Shown: positions 23,185-35,881 of the stretch, piece after piece
How positions within the stretch are numbered: position 1 is the stretch's first letter
How the letters are laid out: every line of letters starts with the position of its first letter
NCBI GenBank assembly: GCA_914767715.1
Contig: OU612068.1
Location: forward strand, 2,234,001-2,298,000
DNA length: 64,000 bases
Direction: 5' to 3'
DNA from: Membranipora membranacea
Taxonomy: Eukaryota > Bryozoa > Gymnolaemata > Cheilostomatida > Membraniporidae
The notes under the pieces: model-generated
Seen by the model: the letters and a program-made list of their open reading frames with translations, nothing else
What the model was told of the DNA's origin: nothing
Database searches by the model: none
Position numbers and translations under genes: made by a program

Positions 23185-26100
23185 GATTATCGTATCTTTC
23201 TATGCTACTGACATCACTGATGGGAGTTTTGAGCCTCACACTATACGGTAGTTTTTTTGCCGCCTCAAACAATGTTTTATGAACAGAAAGTTCACTTCCT
23301 GTTATTGACAGTGCACCGCTTGAGCTATCAATGAGTCTGTCTTGGGTATGTTGGTACTCAGTATAAAGCGTGTCTTAGTGTCATAACATATCTCAGTATG
23401 GGTCTTAACCCCGAGACAAGCCGACTGTGCTCTGATGACCCTCACAGTCTGATTCTGGTGACCAGTGACTCGTTTGTGTCCTGCTGACCGCTTCTCGTAC
23501 AAAACTCGCTTATCACAACTTGATTACTCCCCAATACCTTCAGTGCTGAAGCTCGGATGTAATTTACCGATTACAGTCACAATGTTTAGGTGTGGGTTAA
23601 TTATTGAATCTTCGACTGTCCTATTTGATGCCCATAAATATAGAAAAGGCTTTCGAAATATTATTTAATATTCATATTATATAAACCTACTCAATGTCAG
23701 CTATCATGCCATGATGTTATTGAGTATTTATATACCATATTGATTGTAGATACTTTCATCTGGCATTGAAGATTCTACAAGAGGGCTAGGTGATAGTAAT
23801 AGTGATAGACCATTTCGTCGAGTGTTGAAGGTTGATAGAGTCGGTGTTGTTCAGACACGTCATCACCTGATGGATTGTTGGTATTTGAGTGCTCGAGTAG
23901 ACACTCCAAAGCTGATGGCCATGCATACTTGTACCAGTGTCCCAGCTTTCGCCCGAGGGATATATGAAGGCTGCCGTGCAGCGCTCCGCATGTTTGGGAT
24001 TGGCTGATCAACAATTTTGTGCATTTCAACCGATAATGTCCATGTGTATTTATATGTGGCTTAGGATGGATTGAAAGAATATAGATTTGATGTGTATAGC
24101 CTTTTCTGTTCATGGGTAATTGTGAAAGGAGTAATTAACCAATGTAAGGAAATCTTGAGTCCATTTTTTATGCTCGATTAATATTTTGTTTTGGTAGAGT
24201 GAACAGTATGTTCGCTGTCTCAGTGCTGCTGTCGCTGACTCCATTGTTCTATTGTCTTCTGACTTATGCTGACCCAATCAGTTAGCCAACAACTCTTTGT
24301 CTCTATGGATTTGTCATCCTTTTATATAATAATGGACAACAGGGCTACCGCATCCCTTAATCAATTAACTATTGTCTGCCAGCTGCCACCCGCCATGCCT
24401 GACAATATTTTTTGTTTACTTCGACCAACAGTACATTCTCAGCGCCATGTATCTGAGTTTGAGGTGGGTATAAAGATTTTGACTCGCATTTCAGATCAAG
24501 ATATTGGCAGGGCTAGAAATCTTCAGCCTAATAAAAAAACCGGACACTTCTTGAGCCATTTCCTTCTCTATTCTCGGTCATCGATAACCCATTTGAACGC
24601 TCCTAAAGTGTTTACTTTTAGATTCGGACGCATGAGTTACTACTAAATGGAATGCTGCCGACAGGCAGTGTGGGATAATTATGTTTGGCAGCAGCGGGAA
24701 TTCAAGTTCAGTGCAATTCTGAAAGGCAGTGATATAGGGGAATGACAGGAGCACATGACCTCGTGCTTCATACCGGCATTTCCATAGTCAGCATCTACTT
24801 GAATGATATAATCCACTAAGTTGAGAGCCCAATTATCCCTCATTGTTGAACTCTTGAGTACCAAAAATCAATGCTCACAGCTTTCAAATCCCATGTCAGC
24901 AGCCGCGGAATTATAAGATATTACAAAGGTGTATAATTGTCATTTATTATAATTGGTGATTACTACTAATGTAAATTTATTTGACTATAAAATATAAATA
25001 CATTAGCTAACCCTGTGTTAATGTTTGTGAAATTCAGACTGCTATGACGCGAAACCAGTGCATTGCTCTATAATAAATGTGAATGGTGCTAACTGAACGT
25101 ACAAATATTTTCTGATATGAATGCTCGGTCAGCGAGGTTTTCTTCTGGTTAGGTGGGAGCAAACGCTATTGTGTGAGTAGTTATCCCCCCAATGTGAACA
25201 GTGACCAATTCGTTATTTTTACATTGAAGACTTATGACTTGAGACATTCTATGTCAATTTTCTGCCCTCCCATTTTCATCCTCATTGACATATTATTTTA
25301 CTGTAATGTATTAAACATAATTTATACCTGGCGATCCCATTATAGTTCACACAAGGCCCACTGCTCTGTTGTGATCTCGTTGTACACCCCGTTGTGTAGT
25401 GATAGAGTCTATGGTTACGAGTCAGCAGGCAGCGTGAACATCTGGCATCTCTCCAGGGTATGAGTCGATCAATCTCATCCACTTAATGGCAGAGTAAACA
25501 CAGCCACCTTGAGTGTTATTGTGGCTGGAAAATGGTGTATTGTAGCAGCGATCTTTTCGTCTTTGTGTACACTTGTGAAAACTTGTAAGTAGTCTTTGTG
25601 TATCTAATGGTTTACCAATCACTTTCGCTTCATCTCTCATTAATTGAGAAATAAGCTGCTAAATTGAACGCCAATATCTTGAATCACAATTAAGTGGCAA
25701 TTTTGATAATCTTTATATTATTGAGAAAAAGTCGTAACTCTTGCTGTTCAAGGGCTCTTGTGACGACTTGAGAGGACTTACAATTTTAGCAGATCTTCTC
25801 AAACACCAATAATCATGAAAAGTTACACGCTAACCCACTCTATCGATGTGGATTTGTGAGGTTGAAACCTTAATCTGCTGGGAACTGCCCCTGTGATGAC
25901 ACCGCCCAGCCATCGGTTGGATAATTTTGTGCTCATAAGATGTTCCCAGACATGATATGTTGTAAGCAGAGACAGATTCTGCAACCAAAGGTCCGCAGTG
26001 TTCAATAAATCTCGCTGCAGAGATTATGATATAACTACGATTATTACTGATTATTTAATAACTACGGGTAGTTGTGGGTATCCGACTACATTGAATCGTC

Positions 26101-28529
26101 ACTTCTCTCTTTCGTGTTTACGCAAATTGGTCTAACATTTTGCTCAGTGAAATTTGGTTTAAAAAGACTTGCACAAAGGCAGACCTGAAGCCCTGTTTCA
26201 CTCTAAATGACTTGTATGTTAACAGTTGGTGTTTGTGGCGTACTGGTGAGTTTGTGAGCTTTATCTCTCAGTGAATTTGTGGAATATTAAACAACCTTCT
26301 ATCGGAAAACCAATAATGAGTTCTCTTCAAATCTATCCTCTTCCTGGTCTTACTAAGCACTAAAAGCAAAGCAAACCTCCAACACCAGATGTTGGCATAG
26401 TACAGTATCAAATACTCCCACCCGGTCAAGAGTTGAGAGAGTGCCAGAGACTTACTTGTTTTGAGAGTTAGTAGAACGAGCAGAAGCCAAGTGTAGAGTA
26501 CCATCCATTTGAGTGAGAGTGAACACTCCATTCTAAGAGGTGCCATCCGTACAGTCAAATATGTCCCATCAGCATTACATCACAGCTATCACAATAATCC
26601 AGCACTCACAGCGCAGGAAATGGGCTAATACCACCACTGCAGATATAAAAGCTTAGTTCCTTTTAGACATAAGATGTTGAAATCTCCACCGAAACGACAG
26701 GAAACCTTATGACGTGAGCTACTCCTGCTAGAGTGACTGCAAATTAGGAGCTGCTCTGTTTGCCAGCTTTGAGATTTGTAGAGATTATATTTACTTAATA
26801 CCGACGAGCTGTTCTGCTATACCAGTGTTGTTGTGTTAAAATTCTGTTTCTCGGTATTAGTAAAATCCTCTGTTGTCGTCGGTAGCTCGCAAAATGTGTT
26901 TAAGGAGCTAACCTGTTATACTCTCACTGGAATTTGGAGATCGCTTGTTGTATTACTCCAAGTCTCAACCAATTATTTGATTAATCTTTATGCTGTAATC
27001 CCCAACTTATGTGAATAGGGTTAAGCTTGTCGGCAGCACAAAGGAATCATGTACAAGCCAATCAAAATGGTACTCTCGTTTACATACCTTTTTGTATCTA
27101 ATATCGCTTGATTCAACCTTAATGCCCATTGACATTAAGAAATTGATGATTAAACTAGAAATATTGGAATGATTGGGTGTTATGCAAACAAGTAATTGCA
27201 TCGTTGATAAAACAAACTATTGCTTTTGTTGAAAGAGGTGCACAAAAAATTGACCCAAGCCTTGTTACTTGATAAACAAATGAAGTGAATACACAAATTT
27301 TGACTTTTATTCATAATTACAGTCATTATCATTAATATGTTTTGCATGCCTAGCACAAAAGGAAAATATCGCTCCCGCCTTCATTTAGTGCAGGTTGATT
27401 TAACGTCTATACGAGCTCACACAGGTCAGCATTCTTAGGTCTGTCTTAGTAAAATGCACCTGGACTTCTGTAAACAACATGCAATTCATACATAGTACAC
27501 AGTTTCGCTTGCACAGAGCAAGAAGTAAGATATTTTGCTTCTGGGGTTGAGAACTCGTTGCCCTTTTTCAAAATACCTGTTTTTGTTTGTTCGTGGTTTC
27601 AAAGAAAGATTGTTCTGTCTTACGTAACATGAATATTTGATTAAAGTAAGCCTATAATATATTATTGTTATTATAAACTTTTTATTTTTTTTAAATGAGT
27701 CACTGCGCTGGTAATCTTAGTAGTATGTACCTTTATCAACTGATCACTTTATTTGAATGTTGCCTGTTACAGCCATTATCTCATCTCATGTTAGTAACAT
27801 TACAGGTATATGAATATTGAATAATATAATCCCATCAAAATTGTATAATTTAGGTGAAACATTAAGAGTTGTGTCCACATAGAAAACCAAAACATAGTTC
27901 TACAGCAAGGGAACTCTTACCTACAGAGTGTTACAACAGGATTATGACAGTAACGAGAGAATACGGGATGGCTTCAATAATAATATCCTGGTAAAAGATG
28001 GGTCCAATTTGTATTGACTTGATTAAACTCAAATTTGCGATTGACACTTTGTAATACTTACTAATATTAGCAGCAAGTTTGTGACCAACAGATTACAAAT
28101 TTTGGCCTTTGAGTTAAAATACCATCCCCCAATTATAGACGTTCAATGAGACAAATAAACTGAGTATCATAGCAGGCACTTTTGATGGTTTCAATAAAAC
28201 TTATAGCTGTACAAAATAACAACAATAGGACAGTCAGTGATAGGAAAATATATGCAAGTAAACAAAAACTAACTGATGACTGCTTGATTAATGTTATGAA
28301 ATTGTTGTCCATAAGGTTTAAATCGGTTAATAGATGATGGTGATCTAGTCTCTTGCTCGCATCACAGCTTGGGGCTGATAAATTCAAGCTTTGCTCATAA
28401 TTCAGAAAATCAGACTCTATTGTAATGCCTGTAATAATGGTGACATCTTGACCAGGTATAATATCGGTATTTTAGGCTTTGGGTGACAGTGAGAATTGTG
28501 TGAGGGTAACTCGGTGTGTGGGGACGACT
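23185..28529. other. long intergenic or intronic interval
   Basis: About 5.3 kb lies between the two flanking receptor genes. If the exon at 26456-26531 is used, most of it is the first intron of the beta1-like gene. Apart from that exon I see only AT-rich sequence with short random open frames. The longest, 24266-24646 on the plus strand, shows no recognisable motif. Confidence 0.4.
26456..26531 (-). other. candidate alternative first exon (signal peptide) of the beta1-like receptor
   Basis: The exon encodes MECSLSLKWMVLYTWLLLVL and then LTLKT plus one base, followed by a consensus GTAAGT donor. It is phase 1, exactly what the next exon (22956-22814, starting with two codon bases) needs. 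Joined to it, the chain would read [15 protein letters not shown], which places a typical signal cleavage site right before the expected mature N terminus. It is a better signal peptide than the one encoded at 23064-23184. An in-frame ATG further upstream (26558) is possible. Confidence 0.6.
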
Positions 28530-31500
28530 CTATGTAAAGAAGCCTGGAGCTGAAAACAGGACAGCTACTCCGATTACTGTGTTTAGAATTCCCACAATCC
28601 ATATGAAGAGTCTATCTAGGACCATAGCGCACCACTTCCAGTCGCTGTTCTGTTTATTATCTACTTCTGCTTCTTTCTGTTTCATCGTCAAATATCTGTA
28701 AACATAGAAATCATGAGCTGTGATTGAAAGGCTCGTTAGATTTTAACAAATCAAACCTTGGTACAACTTACTGTTATGGGGAGACATGGATTTCATTTTT
28801 AAAAACCTAATTAAGTTTGACTGCATGAAAAGATTAAGATTTAATATTTTAATCGTACCCTCGAGCTGTAAGCTTCCATTAAAAAGTGGTATGCTCTAAC
28901 GCCTAATACTTTAAGTTCTACAGGATTTTGGCTGGCAGAGTTAATTTGTTTACGATCACAAAACCATTGAGAATTTCAGGTCAGTATCCTGATCACCGCC
29001 TCTGACCATATCTCATGTAACTATATGTACTTATATTCTCCAGCAGCGAGATTTAGTAGTTTAAGTTTTGTAATATTATAAGGGATCAGGTTCTCCACAG
29101 GAGATCAGTGTGGATAACATCGACTGATATTTCTATTTTTATATTCTGTATTCTGTCTGGAAGTCAAAGATGAATAACTTAGAGCACAACTTGTTTACCA
29201 GCTTATATTATAAGTTTAGATAAGCTCTCTTTCTGAGTTGTTTATGTAACATGACCAAACTCAGGCATACTGAACTCACCACCACTGCACTGATTCTTAA
29301 TAAAAAGTTATATACCCTCGTTTACCTGACAACGATATGCTAACCGTGATGAAATTTTACAAACAAATTTGAGATTTGTCTAGCAAACTCCACCATAAAC
29401 TGACTTATGTAGTAAGGCAGCAATGATGACCCAAGTAGGCGAGTAGGCACTTTTTAATTCAGTGAGGAGATAACTCCCAATTTGACAAAATAATCTAACA
29501 AGGAGACCAAATTCATCATCTTATGTTATTCATCTGATCAGGTCCATTTTCTAAAAGATGTTGTTGAGGAGTGATGCATCACAAGCTCACAAACTGAAGA
29601 CTCCCTCATCTAGACTGCAAATCACATTATTATTTCAAAGATCTAATGGGTTTACAATCTGTTGGTAGGTTAAGGCTTTGTATTTCCCGTAAACAAGTAA
29701 ATCTCTATAGCTTTATGGTACAGTAAGGCTTTGAAATAACTTTGTGAAGGCGTTTTTACTCAGCAGGCCAGGAAGAAAACAATATGCACTGACCTATATT
29801 CCAAGAAGACACTTTTTTTTAACAGCCAGATAATATAATGCTATCCAGTACTGACACTGTGACAGATGTGACAAAACTGTGCCATGTGTGATGACACTGA
29901 CGGATTTGATGATAATGCGACAGATGCGATGATATTGTCACATGTGTGATACCGAATATCTATGCTGTAGACCACTCACCTTAGTTCTCTTAATATGGCC
30001 CTCAGCTCGTATCTAGCATTACTCGGCTGAGATGAAGCAGCCAGCGTGTTGTAGTTAGATGCACTGGGAGTGACGGAAGGTACCGTGGTGCTGGCTGTAC
30101 AGTTACTAACTGATAGCGGATGAGCATCTAGCTTTATATCATTGGTAGCTCCTATGTTGGGTGTGCTCGCTACAAATCAAATCAGGGTATTAGTGCTAAT
30201 TTTATGTAGTACTCATACAAGAAATTCAGCAGCTTTTATAGGAAACGCTTCCAAGTAAACACAAGGGAAACAATAGAAAAACTTCTTCAACATTTTTAAC
30301 ACATAAAAAAACGATGATTTGTGGCCACATGTTCATACATGCCAACAAAACCATTTATATGTATATGGGAAACCTTTAAATCTCTGGTCAAAGTCACAGG
30401 AATTTAAGATGAGGCTCACCGGCAAAGCTTGAGTAAAAGCTCTCATTTTCTACATCATGGTTTCTAACGTTAGCTAGTAGGCTTTGTGAAGCGTTAGCGT
30501 TTAACATCTGCAGGTCTGATTGTTTTCTCCATGAATTTTTACTTATCTTCTGGGGTTTGGCACCTGGCCTCTTCATACGGAGTATCCATGCTAACCACTC
30601 ACAGATTGTTACTCTGACCTGAAAAAAGTGAAAAAAAGTCATCTCAAACGAGCTACATGTGGATTAAATTCATTTTCAAGACATAATAATCTCCATTTAC
30701 TAGTCGCACATCGACTGGAGATAATTTAATGGAACCAAGAATACAGTGTATAAGGATTCAACCAGTAATCTAGATTACCTTAGGATCGGAGTCAAGATCA
30801 AAATTGAACATGTTAGGTTGTACAGGAATGAGTAAGTTTGTTCAGTGCCAAGTTGCCCTTGTTTTTCAAGCAGGTAGGAGCGCTTGCAAATGTACAATAT
30901 GGAGTGAACAGCGTGCAGGAGAAATTGGATACTTTCCCCTCCCGAACACTACAGACAGTGTTGAAACAGATTATGCAGGCTGCCTTGGAGGTTTGGAATA
31001 GATATACTTACAAATTTAGACATTTTATGAGTGTCCGTATTTCTGTGATGATAATTTAGGGCGGTTATTGTAGCTATTACAGATATAGCTGTCATTACCA
31101 TTATACACATAAAGTACAGCGCTAAAAACATACAGATAATCTTATATAAGATGTCAATTAACTAAAATCCGGAATATAAGGGTCTTATCCTTTGCATCTG
31201 TGGGTGGCAAGCTGTGTTCTCCTCCAAACTTAAGCAAAATTTGTCAGAACGGCTACTGCATTTGAATTGAGTAAATGGTTTATATAATAAAAACCTTACA
31301 ATCAGCTTATGTTTCAGCTCAAAAAATTGCACAATAGGACTCAATACCCAATCCCATAATGCAACTGTATCCAAAATGAGAAGGTATATCAGGTACAGCT
31401 CTGATATGTCTCAGCCTGCATGACTCCATTTGAAGTCCCCGATAATTTTCACAGTGAATTAAATGCGCTATTTGGTCTGTACTCACCAATAAGAGGAATA

Positions 31501-34500
31501 GCCTCTGATGTTGCTGGTAGCGTCTCACTAACGATCATCATAAACACAGTCAGCGACAGCAAAACTGTAACGCCTGTTAACATAAAGTCATGTAAGAATC
31601 TATTAGCAGCTTCTCAGCCCCTCAATTTGTTTGCTTGTTGTAGATGTTCCATGGGAAGTCAGGTCTTAGTATATCAAGTACACTATGAAATAAATATCCA
31701 TATTGGTTTTAATCCTAGGTTTTCCATTTCTTGAGAAGTGGCTGCTATTCGTGATTTTTTTCTTGCTTCAAATGCATATAACTTGGCTTGTTGGTCTAGA
31801 GGCATGATTCCTGCTTCGGGAGTAGGAGGTCCCGGGTTCAATTCCCGGACAAGCCCTATATTTTGATAATCTGTCACCCTTCCTGCTCTCATAATTACAA
31901 TACTTTACATCGTTACTGAATTATGTCCTCCTTCTCAGATGTAACACAACTCCTAAATATGACAGGAGCCTATACTTACTAAATGATATCTTTTCACCAG
32001 CATCTGGTGGCAGACAGAATGTGAAGAGTCCAAGGAATGCAAAAAGCACACAAGGGCCGATGATGTTCACTAGATAGTAAAGTTTCCTTCTCTTTAGCTG
32101 TATAGTGTAAGTCAGGTCCACATACGGCTCCTGAGGGCAGCATTCATATGTCTCTACGTTTCTAACTGCCGGTATTCCTGGGTTTGGAAAAAAATAGGTA
32201 AGGCAACTCTGATTTATGAGTTACTTGTGATCAATATTTCTACGACAAATTGTATTACATTTAAATTTTGTTTTATACTAAGCCCAATCATCAGCAATCT
32301 CATTGTACTGCCTGCCTCAAGGCATTGACACATATAGATAGCTGAGGGCGGTATAAAACTGTTAGTCAGAAATCTTAAATCAAAAATGTTTGAATCGTGT
32401 AATAACAAAGCCTCTTCCCTGCAACTGTGTGGGATGGTGGGATTAGCCAATCTGTAGATGCAGATCAAATAACCTAACTGTAAGATATATCATCAGTGTG
32501 CAGGTCAGCGTATGAATCTCACCAGCCATATTAACCTGTTACTACGCAATACTCACCCATCAGGTCCCATTCACCATTAGGTTTGAACTCTTCTTGGTAT
32601 CCTTCTTCTATACCATCTAGAAACCTAAGGTCAATTTTTGTTCCATCGTACGTCCAAGACCCAAACTTCAAGGTGCAAGCTTGTGTATCAAACGGGAACC
32701 AGCGGATATTAATATGGCATGTAGATTTAAACATTCCTGGAGGAATCTGCTGGATCGCACCAGTGTGTTCTACAATCAGACCGGATTGATAAGATGCATC
32801 GAACGAATCAGCAGCGCTAAAATAAAGAGAAAAAGAGTTTGTTAAAGTACAGATCACTAAGCAAACATGAAAAGGGTGAATCAGTCAAGGTTGGTACAAG
32901 GATAATATAAATGCTTCTAATTCTGATATTTGATAGTCTTAAAAGTGTTAGCCTAGCTGCTAAATACGATATCATCTAGTTCCTAAAGAGATTAATTCCC
33001 TTGTAAGTTGTAGGATTAATTTGAGCATTCTGTCCTTGGACATAAAAATCAATGTATCTAATCACAACTGGAAACTGTAAGAAGAAAGATTGGCTTGTAA
33101 CAAGATGCGTAAAAATGCTGTATCACTTTCGTAAACAATCTTCTAATCAACTTATATCATTAATTAATTAGTGGGGTATAGTGTCGGCGTGACAGTGCCT
33201 GAAAGTTCTTGAAATTAAGGTCAGGCCCATTTATCAGCATCCTGTTATGATAGGTGCAATAAAAGAATTTTTTTCAAAGTATTGAGAATGAGAAATCAGA
33301 ACATAAATTTTTCAGTTCTTTGCCAATCCTGTTAGACATGTTGATATCTTTTTTTATAACAACAAGGATCTACAGCCTACGCTGTTGACATCCTTTAAAT
33401 TGCGCCCAGATTGAGGTCAGGGCATGTGTAAGCATCGTGTCAGATCGTCTACAAATCCATATTAGTATAGGGACTATATGTCATGCTACTAAATTTGTAA
33501 GATATATAATTTGAATACGGGGTGGAGAGTTACTTTGTTTCGCTTCTCTGAAATTAACTCCTGCTGCAGAACAATTCCATTCCCCAGACTGGCACATCAG
33601 ATCTGATAACTGATGATAGGGTATAATGAAAAAGGAGTAAACGCTGTGATTACCTGTTGTACAGAAGAATATCTGGCTTCCACAATAGGTTTGAAGGTAT
33701 TGTTATTTTAGTAATGTTCCCATAGTCTGTTTTGTTCCATCTGAGCTTATAATCATTCCATTTCTGTCAGGATAATATAATAAGAAAATTAGGGACACGG
33801 AAAACTACAAATACAGCATGGAAATACGGAATACGAAATAGGGTTGGATCAGTAAACATGCGAGTTTACCTAACTTGGCGGTCCATCACGAGAGGAGACA
33901 ACTGAAATCAGCTCTTGATATTATTATGACCCAATGATAGATATAACTCACCATAGTGATCCACATGTTTGTGTAGATGATCTGATCTTTCTCATGCTGT
34001 AACATGGAGAGGAAGAGTTTCTAATTAGGAATGGGAGGTGTGAGTTTTTCTCATTACATGGAAAACTGTGCAGTGTGTAAGTAATGAGCTGGATGAAAGA
34101 AAAGTTTTGGTTCGGCAAACCTTCAAAAGTTAAGATAATTGATAAAGTTTTAGAGGAATTGAACGCAAAGATACAACCAGCTGATGCACATTATCTCAAT
34201 GCTGTCCCTTACCACGTCTATAATCTGCTGCATATGCAGACCCAGCTCTACTTTCAGAGGTAGGCTGTCATACTCTACAGGGCGTTCATATCTGCTGAAT
34301 CCAGCGAGCTCCTGTCTTATTTTCTCCATCAGCCTCCTCTCATGGGGCCCTGATTGTACTAGATTGACTACTGCTTAAATAATATTAAGTAGATTGTTCA
34401 CAAAGAGGAATATGTGTGTAACATTTACTGCAAGGAAAAAAAACTAAATGGTACGTTCTTCTTTATAATAAAGGCCATGCTGTGGGACGCATACTGCAAA

Positions 34501-34711
34501 CTGCCTTTATCCAACTCATTCTTTTAGCTGATCTACTGCCCCTCACCCCCTTGTCCGTAATAAGAAAACACCAAATAAACAATGAGATTAGTGTTGACAG
34601 CATTCCGGAATCGTTTAGCGAGTGTTGGGGAAGGGGTGAGTATAGATTTAAAGATTACTCACCAATGTTGCAAAGCAATAGCTTGCCGAGAAGCGAAGAA
34701 AGTAAGTTCAT
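28530..34711 (-). CDS. nicotinic acetylcholine receptor alpha7-type subunit 1
   Basis: Eleven exons, minus strand: 34711-34663 (ATG), 34370-34213, 33996-33952, 33763-33654, 32816-32557, 32177-31980, 31573-31487, 31121-31012, 30618-30420, 30169-29980 and 28695-28530 (TAG). They total 1572 nt, 523 residues. The signal peptide is [16 protein letters not shown]. Loop A is [10 protein letters not shown], the Cys-loop region [17 protein letters not shown], loop B GSWTYDG and loop [11 protein letters not shown]2 is [20 protein letters not shown]. After M3 comes [14 protein letters not shown], typical of alpha7/alpha9-class chains, and the pre-M4 segment has [13 protein letters not shown]. The exon pattern of 260, 198, 87 and 110 nt through the core is shared with the next two genes. 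This gene alone has a separate Ser/Thr/Asn-rich loop exon (30169-29980). The exon 2 acceptor is AAGCAG, a NAGNAG tandem site. Probably able to form homomeric or alpha7-like channels. Confidence 0.94.
29845..29950. repeat. degenerate TGTGACAGATG-type repeat tract
   Basis: Loosely repeated variants of GTGACAGATGTGA and GATGATA run through this piece of the last intron of the first alpha7-type gene. The period is irregular; it looks like a decayed minisatellite. Confidence 0.5.
31785..31856 (+). tRNA. tRNA-Pro-CGG: tRNA-Pro(CGG)
   Basis: A 72-nt cloverleaf. The acceptor stem GGCTTGT pairs with ACAAGCC, followed by discriminator C. Box A region is TTGGTCTAGAGG. The anticodon stem CCTGC/GTAGG has one G-U pair, and the loop TTCGGGA has anticodon CGG at 31817-31819. 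The T arm is CCCGG/CCGGG with TTCAATT (box B GGTTCAATTCC). A TTTT pol III terminator follows at 31861-31864. It closely resembles vertebrate tRNA-Pro. It lies antisense inside an intron (31574-31979) of the first alpha7-type receptor gene. Confidence 0.96.
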
Positions 34712-35881
34712 TTCCAATTTGTGAGATGCAAAGTCCTAGCTGGAAAATTATGTCACATCGGTGAAGAGCACCAGAAAACAAGACGACATCTCTCTTCAGC
34801 ACTTCTAATATGCTGCCAAGCTGCCACAAGCTAAGTGATAGGAGGAGATGTAGCAGTAGTCTACTGTTTCAAGTATTTGTTAAGACGATTAAGAAGAATT
34901 GGTCTTGTTACTTGATAGGATTGTCGATAAAATCCAATACAAAAATACATATGTATCATACATAATTAATCAATGAAGAGTTGCTAAAGTTCTTCCTCAC
35001 TCCCAATTTGCAAGGCTATGGAGATAACCAGGACAAAATGTGTACTTTGATAAATGATATCTAGCAATTTGATATCATTTCCTTGGTGTTGTGTTTCTGC
35101 AAAGCTCTCAAAGTATCAACCCACTGAGGTATGGTCACCAGGTTGAAAGCACAGCCAGTACAGTACGGAAAAATCAGAGCTTGATATCATGAATTATTGA
35201 ACATAATTAGTCTGATTTTGCACAAAGACTTGTTTTCCTTTATAACTGAGAGACTCTCCACGCTGATGCCTGGATAACTAAAATAAAGTGCTGCTTGTTG
35301 TCAGCAGTGTATTTGCATGGCCTCATCAGTACATGTATGACATGGCAACTTTTCTAGCAGACAATACTGAAAGTAACATCATCAAAGTCTAATCATATAG
35401 AGTAGCGTTTCAATGTTGCGAAAATATCGAACAATTGATGCGCAGGGAATAAAATGACCTGATTCCTGCGCATTTTGTTACCTGCTACGATTAAATCTGT
35501 CATTAGATGACATTGCAAAATGTATAGTAAAAAAATATGCAGTGAATTTTATGCGCTATTTCATTTCACTTTTAAGAGGTAGAGTTAGTCGACACTTTTA
35601 TTGTTTTTTATCAAAATGGGTAAAACTCAAATTGGAATAAATGGATGAATGTTCTGAAATCAGAAAATATTAGACATTCACGAGGAGATAACTCGGTATT
35701 TTCATACTTAAACTGTAAAGCCAGTATCCAATAATCTTTTTAGGCATTATTGTTCTTTTTGAAAGAACAGCTACAACAGGAGCATAATATGGGAGGAGCT
35801 TAGCCTGTTTGAATGTTTGATTAAAAGTATTTTCATGATTTGGTATTTTTTCTCATTATATAATTTTCGAAATTCTCTGAC
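34712..35881. other. intergenic spacer between alpha7-type genes 1 and 2
   Basis: About 1.2 kb of AT-rich sequence with no recognised exon. It should hold the promoter of the first alpha7-type gene and the 3' UTR of the second. Confidence 0.4.

Noticed and set aside
24266-24646. 126-residue plus-strand open frame
   Set aside because: No domain, no paralogue and no convincing splice sites; length is compatible with chance in a 5-kb gap.
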